A stretch of 64,000 nt of DNA from the NCBI RefSeq assembly GCF_001612725.1, contig NZ_BDAZ01000054.1:1-64000 (forward strand), written 5' to 3'. The position numbers and the translations under genes are program-made. The DNA comes from Nocardia anaemiae NBRC 100462. Lineage in GTDB: Bacteria > Actinomycetota > Actinomycetes > Mycobacteriales > Mycobacteriaceae. Positions 34,913-43,516 of this stretch are shown piece by piece. A model generated the notes under the pieces. That model was not told the origin of the DNA. It saw only the letters and a list, made by a program, of their open reading frames with translations, and did not search any database. Numbering within the stretch: position 1 is the stretch's first letter; each line of letters begins with the position of its first letter.

Positions 34913-35238
34913 GGCGCGCAGAGCTCTGGACCATCGCCACCGGCAGTGGCTACACAGGGAAACCCCGCCCGGTGATCATCGTCCAAAGCGATGCTTTCGA
35001 TGGCACCGCATCGGTGACGGTTTGCCCGATCACCTCAGACAGCATCGACGCACCCTTGGCTCGCGTGATGATGGAACCCAGTGAGGAGAACGGCCTGCGC
35101 CAGACGAGTTACGTCATGGTCGACAAGGTCACGACTGCACCGCGCGACAAGCTGAGGCACCGCATCGGACAAGCATCGAAACCAGACATGCTGCGCATAG
35201 ACCGATATCTCGTAGTATTCCTCGGCATCGCGGACTGA
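34909..35238 (+). CDS. MazF/PemK-type endoribonuclease toxin
   Basis: The 109-residue protein has the MazF fold: RRAELWTIATGSGYTGKPRP, VIIVQSDAFDGTASVTVCPI, then QTSYVMVDKVTTAPRDKL with the conserved basic catalytic region. The usual N-terminal GDI/V-W-V is replaced by AELWTIA, a variant seen with DUF3018 antitoxins. It should cleave single-stranded mRNA at a short motif when the antitoxin is degraded. Regulation is expected by the antitoxin complex on the shared promoter. Confidence 0.92.
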   Translation: MRRAELWTIATGSGYTGKPRPVIIVQSDAFDGTASVTVCPITSDSIDAPLARVMMEPSEENGLRQTSYVMVDKVTTAPRDKLRHRIGQASKPDMLRIDRYLVVFLGIAD

Positions 35239-35277
35239 TCGGACGGTATCGCTGCCCCACCACGGTATGCTCTGCGG

Positions 35278-36042
35278 ATGCGCGGAATTCGGTTCTGCTC
35301 AGTGGTTTTGGCGGTTGTCGCCGCTGCGAGTTGTGCAGGCGACCCGAATGCGCCCGCGGCCGATGAGACGGCGTTCGTTTCGGTGACGGAGTTGGATCCG
35401 ACGATCGTTGTCGATGCGCGGTACTTCGGGGAGCACAACTTCATCGGTGGGCCGATCAATGGGTATGAGGCGTCCAAGTGCTTGTTGACGAAGGAGACGG
35501 GCGGGGCGCTTGCGGAAGTGCAGCGGGAATTGCGGCCGATGGGGCTCGGGCTGAAGACCTACGACTGCTATCGACCGCAGCGCGCGGTGGACCAATTCGT
35601 CAGTTGGGCAAAGGATCTCGGCGATACCAAGATGCGCGCCGAGTTCTATCCGACAGTCGACAAGGCCGATTTGTTCCGGGACGGATACATTGCGGAGAAG
35701 TCCGGGCACAGCCGGGGCAGCACTGTGGATCTCACGATCGTCGCGCTGCCGCCCGCCGATCAGGAGCAGTATCACGCCGGTGATCCGCTGCGCGCCTGCA
35801 CACTGCCCGCCGACCAGCGCTTCCGCGACAACAGCCTGGACTTCGGGACCGGCTACGACTGCTTCGATCCGCTGGCCCACACGGCCAACCTCTCGGTCGG
35901 CGCCACCCAGCGCGCGATGCGGGAATTGCTGACCAATGTGATGGCCGAGCACGGTTTCACCAATCTCGCCGAGGAATGGTGGCACTTCACCCTGAAGAAC
36001 GAACCCTTCCCGAATACCTACTTCGACTTCCCCATCCACTAG
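35278..36042 (+). CDS. VanX-like D-Ala-D-Ala dipeptidase, lipoprotein
   Basis: The 254-residue M15D peptidase has a lipobox ending VAAASC at residue 19, so it is anchored outside the membrane. Zinc ligands are in SGHSRGSTVDLT (SxHxxGxxxD) and the EEWWHF end, with the acid in that EWWH. The substrate-arginine region LKTYDCYRPQRAVDQF is present. Cytoplasmic VanX confers vancomycin resistance, but an exported form more likely recycles or trims cell-wall peptides. It stands next to the toxin pair, 40 bases downstream. Confidence 0.9.
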   Translation: MRGIRFCSVVLAVVAAASCAGDPNAPAADETAFVSVTELDPTIVVDARYFGEHNFIGGPINGYEASKCLLTKETGGALAEVQRELRPMGLGLKTYDCYRPQRAVDQFVSWAKDLGDTKMRAEFYPTVDKADLFRDGYIAEKSGHSRGSTVDLTIVALPPADQEQYHAGDPLRACTLPADQRFRDNSLDFGTGYDCFDPLAHTANLSVGATQRAMRELLTNVMAEHGFTNLAEEWWHFTLKNEPFPNTYFDFPIH

Positions 36043-36641
36043 GGCGTTCGCAGAATTCCACCAATGAGCAGCATCAGCGACTGCTGAGCCTGCGCCTGCG
36101 CGGCCGCCTTATCGGTGGCGTGCGCAACGATCAACCCCGCCTCGGTGACCGCGCTGAAGATCAGCTGGGCGAGAACCGGAATCGGCGCATCCGCGATCAG
36201 TCCGGCGTCGCGGGCGCGTTCCAATTCGGCGATGACCAAGCCCAGCCCGTGCCGCGCCTCGAACTCACGAAACGCCTGCCAGCCGAGGACCGCAGGACCG
36301 TCATACAGCGTGATACGGATCATTTCCGGGCGCTGACAGATCTCCAGGAAGACATTCAGGCCGATGGCCATCGAGGTGAGAATGTCCTCGGGATCCCCTG
36401 CGCCGATGGCGTTTTCGATTTCCTGCGTGGTCTCGACCTCGATCTGTTCGAGCACGGCCAGGAACAGGCCGCGCTTATCGCCGTAGTGGTGGTGCAGGGC
36501 GCCGCGGGTGACCCCCGCCTCGGTCACGAGTTCCTCGGCCGAGGTCGCCGCGAAGCCGCGCTCGGCGAACAACCGGCGACCGGCTTGTTCGAGCGCGGCT
36601 CTGGTGGCACGGGAGCGATCCTCCTGACTACGGCGTTGCAT
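36039..36641 (-). CDS. TetR-family repressor of the hydrolase operon
   Basis: The 200-residue regulator shows the HTH at 5-55 (EDRSRATRAALEQAGRRLFA, then SAEELVTEAGVTRGALHHHY). Its ATG at 36641 overlaps the hydrolase stop by 14 bases, so it is the second gene of a two-gene unit. A perfect 9-3-9 palindrome before the hydrolase is its obvious operator, making the unit self-limiting. It overlaps the convergent VanX-like gene by four bases. Confidence 0.88.
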   Translation of the reverse strand: MQRRSQEDRSRATRAALEQAGRRLFAERGFAATSAEELVTEAGVTRGALHHHYGDKRGLFLAVLEQIEVETTQEIENAIGAGDPEDILTSMAIGLNVFLEICQRPEMIRITLYDGPAVLGWQAFREFEARHGLGLVIAELERARDAGLIADAPIPVLAQLIFSAVTEAGLIVAHATDKAAAQAQAQQSLMLLIGGILRTP

Positions 36642-37494
36642 GCGCCCGAGTGAACTCCAGAATCGTTTCGGAGAGCAACTCGGGCTGATCTTCGGACAGG
36701 AAGGTGTAGGAGTCATCGATGAACTTCAGGGTCGCGTTCGGCAGGTCCGCGGCCAGGCGTTCGGCGAACTTCACCGGGAAGATCTTGTCCTCGCGGGCCC
36801 AGACGATCAGCACCGGAACCCGCACCGACGGGAATCGGGTGGCGGCGTCGAGGGTGTAGCGGCGATGCACGGTCTTCAGAAACCGCCGCAGATCCTTGCG
36901 GATCGCCGCCGAATTCCGACTCGGCCGCAGGTAGGAGTCGGCGATTTGCGGCGGGACCGGGCGCTTTGTCACCCAGCCGAAGGCAATCGGCAGCCGATGC
37001 AGCGGACGAATCCGCATCAACTCGGTCAGCGGCCGTAGCGAGCCTGGCACCCGCGCCAATACCGGCAGCGCCGCGAAGGCAGGCGGGAAGAATGCTTCGT
37101 AGGCGTCGCATGAGGTCAGCACGACGCGGCCGATCCGCTCCGGTCGACGGGTCAGCAACAGTTGGGTGATCGCGCCGCCGGTGTCATTGGCGACAATGGT
37201 GACGTCGGTGAGGTCGAGTCGCTCCAGAAAGTCGGCGATCAGATCGGCGACCCCGGTGGGCGTGAGATCCGCTGCGGGGACCGGGATTTCGTGCGAGCCG
37301 AGCGGCAGGTCCGGACTGAGACAGCGATAACCCGCCGCCGCGACGGTGGGGACGACATTGCGCCAGAGATCGGAGTTCACGAGCAGGCCGTGCACGAAAA
37401 CGACCGGCGCGCCCTCCCCCGTGTCGTGATACCGAATGCGGCCGCCGGGGAGATCCACCTCATGCGGGCGCCCGAGTGACGTACTGATTCCCAT
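36628..37494 (-). CDS. Alpha/beta-fold hydrolase
   Basis: The 288-residue enzyme has the oxyanion loop VVFVHGLLVNSDLWRNVV. At the nucleophile elbow the usual GxSxG is replaced by VANDTGGAITQLLL, so Asp occupies the nucleophile position as in haloalkane dehalogenases and epoxide hydrolases. The charge-relay residues are in VLIVWAREDKIFPVKFA. An epoxide- or haloalkane-like substrate is therefore likely. ATG at 37494 follows GGAGGA by five bases; an upstream in-frame start would lie inside the operator. Confidence 0.85.
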   Translation of the reverse strand: MGISTSLGRPHEVDLPGGRIRYHDTGEGAPVVFVHGLLVNSDLWRNVVPTVAAAGYRCLSPDLPLGSHEIPVPAADLTPTGVADLIADFLERLDLTDVTIVANDTGGAITQLLLTRRPERIGRVVLTSCDAYEAFFPPAFAALPVLARVPGSLRPLTELMRIRPLHRLPIAFGWVTKRPVPPQIADSYLRPSRNSAAIRKDLRRFLKTVHRRYTLDAATRFPSVRVPVLIVWAREDKIFPVKFAERLAADLPNATLKFIDDSYTFLSEDQPELLSETILEFTRAHATP

Positions 37495-37528
37495 GGTTCC
37501 TCCATGTGTTGGCAGTGCGTCCACCATT

Positions 37529-37549
37529 ACATACATACCGTATGTATGT
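37529..37549. promoter_or_regulatory. TetR operator
   Basis: The arms ACATACATA and TATGTATGT match perfectly around CCG, a 21-bp palindrome. It lies 35 bases upstream of the hydrolase ATG in a short AT-rich promoter. The repressor is encoded in the same operon. Confidence 0.8.
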
Positions 37550-37654
37550 CCACCCCTCGGTCTCCTACCTGGGGTGGAAATTCGGCAGCCGATGTGGACG
37601 GTTGACCAGCTCCGCGCTACCGTGCAACGAAAGATCGAAGGAGACAGAGCTCAC

Positions 37655-39085
37655 ATGACGGTGCCCGAGGCAAGCCTGCGCCCATTCGAGACCGCCGAAC
37701 TCGGCCTCGCCGACTTCGCGGCCGCACTCGCGCAGGGCAGGATCAGCTCGGTGGCCGCGGTCGGCGCCGCCCTGGACCGGATCGAGGCGAGCCAGCCGAC
37801 CCTCAACGCCTTCCGCATCGTCCGGCGCGAGAAGGCGCTCGCCGAGGCCGCCGCTGCCGACGAGCGCTTGGCCGCGGGTGAACGGCTCCCCCTGCTGGGT
37901 GTGCCGATCGCGATCAAGGACGACACCGATATCGCCGGTGAGCCGACGGCATTCGGCTGCGGCGGCGATCTCCCGCCGAAAACCGAAGACGCGCAAGCGG
38001 TTCGACGGCTGCGCGCGGCCGGTGCGGTGATCGTCGGCAAGACCAATACCTGCGAACTCGGCCAACTGCCGTTCACCAGCGGCGCAGCCTTCGGCCACAC
38101 CCGCAACCCATGGGGTGCCGAATACACACCGGGCGGCTCATCCGGCGGTTCCGCGGCCGCCGTCGCGGCCGGATTGGTACCCGCCGCACTGGGTTCCGAC
38201 GGTGCGGGCTCGGTCCGCATCCCGGCCGCATGGACCAACCTCGTCGGCATCAAACCACAGCGCGGCCGCATCTCCACGTGGCCAGCGGCCGAGGCGTTCC
38301 ACGGCCTCACCGTCAACGGACCACTGGCCCGCACAGTCGCCGATGCCGCACTGCTGCTCGACACCGCCGCCGGACCACATCCCGGCGACCTGCACACCCC
38401 CGAACCGCTCACCGTCTCCGATGCCGTCGGCCGCGATCCGGGCCGACTGCGCATCGCCCTTTCGCTGCGAATCCCGTTCACCGCCACCAGAACCGCACTG
38501 CATCCAGAAGTGCAGGTCGCGGTGCAGCACATCGCCACCACATTGCGTCGCCTCGGTCATTCGGTAACGGTGGCGGACCTGCACTACGGCATCATGATCG
38601 GCGCGTCCTTCCTGCCGCGTTCGCTGGCGGGCGTCAGCCACGTCTACGACAAAATGCCCGGCATACAAGTTGACCCGCGCACCACGGCGAACGTCTGGTT
38701 CGGCCGCGCGCTCAGCGGCCCCGCGCTGTTCGCGGCGCGGCAGGCGGAAACGTTGCTGCACAAGCGAATCGGCGGCTTCTTCCGAGACTACGATCTGGTG
38801 CTCGCCCCGACCACCGCCACTCCACCACCGCGCGCCGAAGAAATCGACGGCATCGGAGTCAACGCCACCAACGACCTCATCACGGCTGCCTGCCCGTATA
38901 CCTGGCCTTGGAATGTACTCGGCTGGCCCGCGGTGAACGTCCCCGCCGGTTTCACCGACAACGGGCTACCGGTCGGCGCGCAACTCATGGGCACCGCGAA
39001 CACCGAGCCGCTGTTGGTTTCCGTTGCGGCACAACTGGAATCAGAACTTCGCTGGGAGTGCCACCGTCCGGATACTTGGTGGTGA
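37655..39085 (+). CDS. Amidase (amidase-signature family)
   Basis: The 476-residue enzyme carries the Ser-cisSer-Lys triad: Lys in VPIAIKDDTDIAGEPTAFGC, the cis-Ser and nucleophile within the GGSSGGSAAAVAAGLVPAAL and GSDGAGSVRIPAAWTNLVGI stretch. The C-terminal half has VLAPTTATPPPRAEEIDG. It hydrolyses an amide of unknown identity. M. tuberculosis encodes AmiA2 (Rv2363) at this place. ATG at 37655 follows AAGGAGA; upstream in-frame codons overlap the TetR operator region. It converges on the kinase operon. Confidence 0.93.
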   Translation: MTVPEASLRPFETAELGLADFAAALAQGRISSVAAVGAALDRIEASQPTLNAFRIVRREKALAEAAAADERLAAGERLPLLGVPIAIKDDTDIAGEPTAFGCGGDLPPKTEDAQAVRRLRAAGAVIVGKTNTCELGQLPFTSGAAFGHTRNPWGAEYTPGGSSGGSAAAVAAGLVPAALGSDGAGSVRIPAAWTNLVGIKPQRGRISTWPAAEAFHGLTVNGPLARTVADAALLLDTAAGPHPGDLHTPEPLTVSDAVGRDPGRLRIALSLRIPFTATRTALHPEVQVAVQHIATTLRRLGHSVTVADLHYGIMIGASFLPRSLAGVSHVYDKMPGIQVDPRTTANVWFGRALSGPALFAARQAETLLHKRIGGFFRDYDLVLAPTTATPPPRAEEIDGIGVNATNDLITAACPYTWPWNVLGWPAVNVPAGFTDNGLPVGAQLMGTANTEPLLVSVAAQLESELRWECHRPDTWW

Positions 39086-39094
39086 GACCTACCA

Positions 39095-40621
39095 CTAGAT
39101 CGGTGCGTCCGGCCACCAGCGGTCGTGCAGGTCCCGCCCGGAATTACCGCCATAGACCTGCAACCGGCAGAACTTGCGGGCCGGATCGTCGAATTGGACC
39201 TGCATGACACCCATCGGCCGATTACCGCCGTTGGGATCATTCGGCGCGGTAGTCGTATCGGACCAGATCAACCGGCCGTCCCCGAATGAGCGCTGCCAGT
39301 GCTCATCACCGACCGTGACCGCATCCGTGAACGGCTGCACGGTGCTCGGATCTCGATTCGTATTGCAGGACAACAACATCATCACGACAGGATCCCGGTT
39401 ACCGGTGCACGACAGATGACCCACGGCAGCGGCGGGCCGGTTCACGTCGACGGGTTTATCGTTCGCATCGACTGCGACACATCGGATGCCCTGATACCCG
39501 CTACTGAACGGACTCGACGGCAGGAGTGCCGGAAACGCCTGAGCCATATAGCTGTAATTGCCCCATGACGCCGTTCCGGTCGCCGATATAGCGCTCGGCA
39601 TCGACGTGCTCGGCACCGGGGCGGCGAGACCGGAGGATCGGCCGGATGAACCGCCGCGCAGCGCAACCGCACCCACAATGGCGAGTGCCACGATGACCGC
39701 CCCAACGACACCGGCGACCGCGAACTTCCGCCGCGACTTGCGCGCCGGAGGCGGTATCGGGGGCGCCGGTTCGGTCGGCCGACCGTGCAGAGCCGCTACC
39801 GCCGCATCCGCCAGCGCACCACAGGATGGAAATCGATGGTCCGGATTCTTCGCCATCGCGCGGGCAACCACATCGTCGATCGCCGGTGGCAGTGCCGGAT
39901 TCATCGCTGTCGGTCGCGGTGGCGTGTCCTGGATATGCGCCTGCATCACCGCGACGGTGCTATCACGGGGGAAAGGCTTTGTGCCGGTGAGTAATTCGTG
40001 AAGCGTGCAGCCCAATGCGTACACATCGGCACGGTGGTCGACCACGCCCGCCATGAGCTGCTCCGGCGCGGCGTAGGCGAGTGTCGCCAGTACCGAACCC
40101 ACCTCGGTGAGTACCGTCGCCTGCCCGGCGGACCTGGCGATACCGAAGTCGGTGACGAGCACCCGATCCGGCTGTCCAGGTTGAGCGTGCAGCAGAATAT
40201 TTCCCGGCTTGACGTCGCGATGCAGCAATCCGGCCTGATGCGCCGCATCCAGTCCGCGCGCGGCCTCCACGACGATATGCACTGCCCGTTCGGGCGGCAG
40301 TTCGGCGGCGCCGCGGCGGATGAGCGCGGCCGCGTCGAAACCGTCGATGAATTGCATCGCGATCCAGAGATGACCCTCCGCAACGCCCCGGTCGTGCACC
40401 GCGACGATATTGGGGTGGTCCAGCCGGGCCGCCAGTTCGGCTTCCCGAATGAATCTGGCACGGAACTCGCCATCACCACTGTGCGTGTCCGACAGCACTT
40501 TCAGTGCGTCGCGGCGCGGCAACCTGGGATGGCGCGCGACGTACACCGTCCCCATCCCGCCCGCACCCAGCACGCGCTCGATGATGTACCCGGCGAACAC
40601 CGTGCCCGGTACGAACGTCAT
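39095..40621 (-). CDS. Receptor-type Ser/Thr protein kinase (second of two paralogues)
   Basis: The 508-residue kinase has a complete Hanks core: GAGGMGTVYVARHP, Lys in DALKVLSD, HRDVKPGNILL, TDFGIARS and APEQL. A membrane helix lies near 300-322 (VVGAVIVALAIVGAVAL). About 180 external residues follow with four cysteines, ending SGRDLHDRWWPDAPI. The external domain matches that of the other kinase in the operon. Its ATG overlaps the lipoprotein stop (ATGA). The external part probably senses an envelope signal; its ligand is unknown. Confidence 0.93.
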   Translation of the reverse strand: MTFVPGTVFAGYIIERVLGAGGMGTVYVARHPRLPRRDALKVLSDTHSGDGEFRARFIREAELAARLDHPNIVAVHDRGVAEGHLWIAMQFIDGFDAAALIRRGAAELPPERAVHIVVEAARGLDAAHQAGLLHRDVKPGNILLHAQPGQPDRVLVTDFGIARSAGQATVLTEVGSVLATLAYAAPEQLMAGVVDHRADVYALGCTLHELLTGTKPFPRDSTVAVMQAHIQDTPPRPTAMNPALPPAIDDVVARAMAKNPDHRFPSCGALADAAVAALHGRPTEPAPPIPPPARKSRRKFAVAGVVGAVIVALAIVGAVALRGGSSGRSSGLAAPVPSTSMPSAISATGTASWGNYSYMAQAFPALLPSSPFSSGYQGIRCVAVDANDKPVDVNRPAAAVGHLSCTGNRDPVVMMLLSCNTNRDPSTVQPFTDAVTVGDEHWQRSFGDGRLIWSDTTTAPNDPNGGNRPMGVMQVQFDDPARKFCRLQVYGGNSGRDLHDRWWPDAPI

Positions 40622-41886
40622 GTCGCGGGCTCGCTGTTTGCCAGGACGGCGTATTGTGCCGCGGCCCGCTGCTGGAAGTCGGTCAATTGCCTACCGAAAA
40701 TCGTTGCGACATAACGCCCGTACAGAATCCGGCAGATCAGGTTGAACGGGTAGGTGGCACTGGCCGCGGCCGCCTGCGTACAGGAGATATCGGGTACACC
40801 GGCCGGACCGGCGATACCGCGCAGCCCCTGCTCGGTATCCGCCTTCTTCCCTTTTTCGAACGACTGGCGCGCGGCCGCGGCATTCGAAAAGCGCACCAGC
40901 GCATCCAACCCGTTGAAGGCGATCGACTCCGGCGCACCCGGCTTGGCGGTGCCACGGAACAACTGCGTCGCGCGCGGGCCGTATACGACGCCACTGGCCT
41001 GAATCTGGCTGTCCCAGCCCGCATTCTGTTGTCGGGTGCCGAAGGTAACGGCCGGATACGGCCACCGTCCCGGCGCTTTCGGCACCATACGGCTGAGCAT
41101 GCCGTCGCGATCGAGTGGCAGTCCCGCGAATTCGACGGGCGACGTGGCCGCGAACTCGCCGAGCAGTGGCAACTGTGCGTCGAATACCTTGCGCGCCGCA
41201 CCCGTCAAGGCTCCGAGATCCGCGGCGGTATGCCCGGCGAGCAAGGTGATCACGAATGATTCGTGGGCCAGCGATGCCGCGATCGTCGGCACATTCGGCC
41301 GCCAATGACCGTGCGCGGCCGGATATTCCGGGATGGTTACGGCCACATTCTCCGGACTGACCGCGGCGTCGACGGCGTCGATCTCCTCGGCAGCCTGCCT
41401 GGCGGCGTCGGCATCCGGGAAGCGCAGCAACACGACGGTCAGCAACCGGGCTGCGCCGACCGCGGGTACGCGATCGGCCGCCCTATCGCTGGCCCCGATC
41501 GCGAAACCGGCCAGCATCCTGCGCTTCTCGAGGACGGCTCGAACCGGCGCCGCCAAAAAGGCGACAGCTATGGCCGGGGTCGGCACCGGTACGGCGGGAA
41601 AGCCGTTCAAGCCGAAGGTCAGTGCCGGATCCACCGCCAGTGGATCGACGGCCGCTTCCCCCATCCGCACCGATTCGAGTGTGCGGCCGTAACTTTCGCT
41701 GGCGACCGACGGCGCGCCGAGTGGTTGGAGACTGTATCCGCCGACGAGCGAACGCAAGTCGAGTCGTTCCCGCGTCGGTTGACCCGATATCGTGCAGCCG
41801 GTCATCAGGGCCACCGTGGACACCGAAACGGCCACGGCAGTAAGTATCCGCAAGATTCGGTTCCGCTCATCGTCACAGTGGCGCAT
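40618..41886 (-). CDS. Lipoprotein between two receptor kinases (DUF7373-like)
   Basis: The 422-residue protein has a signal peptide with lipobox VALMTGC near residue 31 and a large external domain. Recognisable stretches are LDLRSLVGGYSLQPLGAPS, VVLLRFPDADAARQAAEEID and FVITLLAGHTAADLGALTG. It resembles the DUF7373 lipoproteins that are frequent in Nocardia; no enzyme motif is visible. It overlaps the upstream kinase by 14 bases and the downstream kinase by four, so the three are produced together and may form one signalling assembly. The ATG at 41886 is chosen as the start that precedes the signal peptide. Confidence 0.8.
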   Translation of the reverse strand: MRHCDDERNRILRILTAVAVSVSTVALMTGCTISGQPTRERLDLRSLVGGYSLQPLGAPSVASESYGRTLESVRMGEAAVDPLAVDPALTFGLNGFPAVPVPTPAIAVAFLAAPVRAVLEKRRMLAGFAIGASDRAADRVPAVGAARLLTVVLLRFPDADAARQAAEEIDAVDAAVSPENVAVTIPEYPAAHGHWRPNVPTIAASLAHESFVITLLAGHTAADLGALTGAARKVFDAQLPLLGEFAATSPVEFAGLPLDRDGMLSRMVPKAPGRWPYPAVTFGTRQQNAGWDSQIQASGVVYGPRATQLFRGTAKPGAPESIAFNGLDALVRFSNAAAARQSFEKGKKADTEQGLRGIAGPAGVPDISCTQAAAASATYPFNLICRILYGRYVATIFGRQLTDFQQRAAAQYAVLANSEPAT

Positions 41887-43360
41887 CGGTCCACCACTTG
41901 TCGTGCAAGTCGGTACCCGACGTACCGCCGTGTATCCGCACAGCACAGAAGTTGCGGCCCGGATCGTCGAAATACACCTCCAACTGTCCCATGATTTTGC
42001 CGTCGAATTCGATATCGGTACCCCAGTTCACCCAGCCGCTACCGGAGGGGCGCACCCAACGCTCGTCGCCCTCGACTCTGGCGAAGAAATGTCCCGGATA
42101 CATCGGCGACCGATCGGCGTTGCAGGTGACCGCCATGGTTCGCACCGGATCCCAGGTCCCGATGCAGAAAATCCTGCCCTGTGCGGCGGTCTCATCGAAG
42201 GAAACGGCATTGTTGTCATTATCCAACGGCACACACCCGGCGGCATCTCGATAGCCTGATGCCAGCGGCGAGGGCGGCAGCAGTTCCGGAAATGCCTGCA
42301 CGATATAGGCGTAGGCGCCCCACTCGGCGGCATTCACACTCGTCGGACGCGGGGTGTCGGTGGTGATCGCCGGGGTCGTGACCGGTGGGTCGGCACCGGC
42401 CATGAGGAATGTCGAAATCAGCACCGCCACAACGGTGATCACCAGCATTGCCGCCGCGACCAGCGGACCCCGCCGCCGAGCGCGGCTGCGGCCGATCTGC
42501 GACATACGGTCGGTGAGGTCACCGCTCACCAGGGCGGCACGAGTCGCCGCCGCCGCGAGCGCGCCACAACTCGGGTACCGGTCTTCCGGATTCTTGGCCA
42601 TCGCCGTCGCGATGACCGCATCGAACGCGCTCGGCACGCCGGGCCGCACGAGCGACGGACGTGGCGGCGCCTCGTTCAGATGCGCGTACATTACCGCCCC
42701 CGGGCTGTCCCGTGGAAATGGAACCGAGCCGGTCAACAGCTGAAACAGCGTGCAACCTAATGCGTAGACATCGCCGCGCCGGTCCATCGGATCACCGCTG
42801 ATCTGTTCCGGCGAGGCATAGGCCAACGTCGCGGTGGTCGCACCGCTGGCCGCGAGTGTCGTCGAATCGTCTGCGGCCCTGGCGATTCCGAAGTCGGTGA
42901 CCAGCACCCGATCCGGCCCGCCGTCCTGTTCGGCGATCAAGATATTGGCGGGCTTCACATCACGATGCAACAGGCCGGCCCGGTGGATCTCGTCGAGGCC
43001 GTGTGCCGCCGCAGCGACGATTCCGGCGACGCGCTCGATGCCGAGCCGGTCCGGACCCCGCTTGATCAACTCGGCTACGTCGCTGCCGTCCACGTACTGC
43101 ATGGCGATCCAGAGTTGCCCGTCGTGCTCACCCCGATCTCGCACGGCGACGAGATTGGGATGCTGTAGCTGCGCGGCGATTTCGGCCTCGCGCAGGAATC
43201 GCGCCCGGAACTGCGGATCATCGGTGTGCGCGTCGGAAAGGAGCTTCAGGGCATCCTTGCGCGGGAGCCGCGGATGCTGGGCAAGGTAAACGGTGCCCAT
43301 ACCGCCGGACCCGAGCCGACGTTCGATTCGGTACCCGGCGAATACCGCACCCACGTCCAC
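41873..43360 (-). CDS. Receptor-type Ser/Thr protein kinase (first of two paralogues)
   Basis: The 495-residue kinase starts YRIERRLGSGGMGTVYLAQH. It has Lys in DALKLLSDAHTD, HRDVKPANILI, TDFGIARA and SPEQISGD, then a membrane helix near 305-325 (LVAAAMLVITVVAVLISTFL). The external domain of about 160 residues has four cysteines and ends SGTDLHDKWWTDAPL. It is the first gene of the operon. Homology to the second kinase runs through the full length, with a spacing difference in the juxtamembrane linker, so they arose by duplication around the lipoprotein gene. Confidence 0.93.
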   Translation of the reverse strand: MDVGAVFAGYRIERRLGSGGMGTVYLAQHPRLPRKDALKLLSDAHTDDPQFRARFLREAEIAAQLQHPNLVAVRDRGEHDGQLWIAMQYVDGSDVAELIKRGPDRLGIERVAGIVAAAAHGLDEIHRAGLLHRDVKPANILIAEQDGGPDRVLVTDFGIARAADDSTTLAASGATTATLAYASPEQISGDPMDRRGDVYALGCTLFQLLTGSVPFPRDSPGAVMYAHLNEAPPRPSLVRPGVPSAFDAVIATAMAKNPEDRYPSCGALAAAATRAALVSGDLTDRMSQIGRSRARRRGPLVAAAMLVITVVAVLISTFLMAGADPPVTTPAITTDTPRPTSVNAAEWGAYAYIVQAFPELLPPSPLASGYRDAAGCVPLDNDNNAVSFDETAAQGRIFCIGTWDPVRTMAVTCNADRSPMYPGHFFARVEGDERWVRPSGSGWVNWGTDIEFDGKIMGQLEVYFDDPGRNFCAVRIHGGTSGTDLHDKWWTDAPL

Positions 43361-43516
43361 AGCCGAGCCTCCAACCAGCCGAGCAGCGTCAGGACCCTTC
43401 CGACGCGATGCGGTCGCCCGGAGTCGTCACAGAGCCGCCGCCAACGGGCCGACTATAGCAGTGCGGGCGCATCGCCACAGCGGACGCGAATGCCCCTATT
43501 ACTGGGGTCCCTGCCC

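Noticed and set aside
32835..35084. A 749-codon plus-strand open frame opposite uppS and recO
   Set aside because: It runs antisense through two well-identified genes, is rich in Arg, Pro and Gly and has no domain; it is a high-GC artefact.
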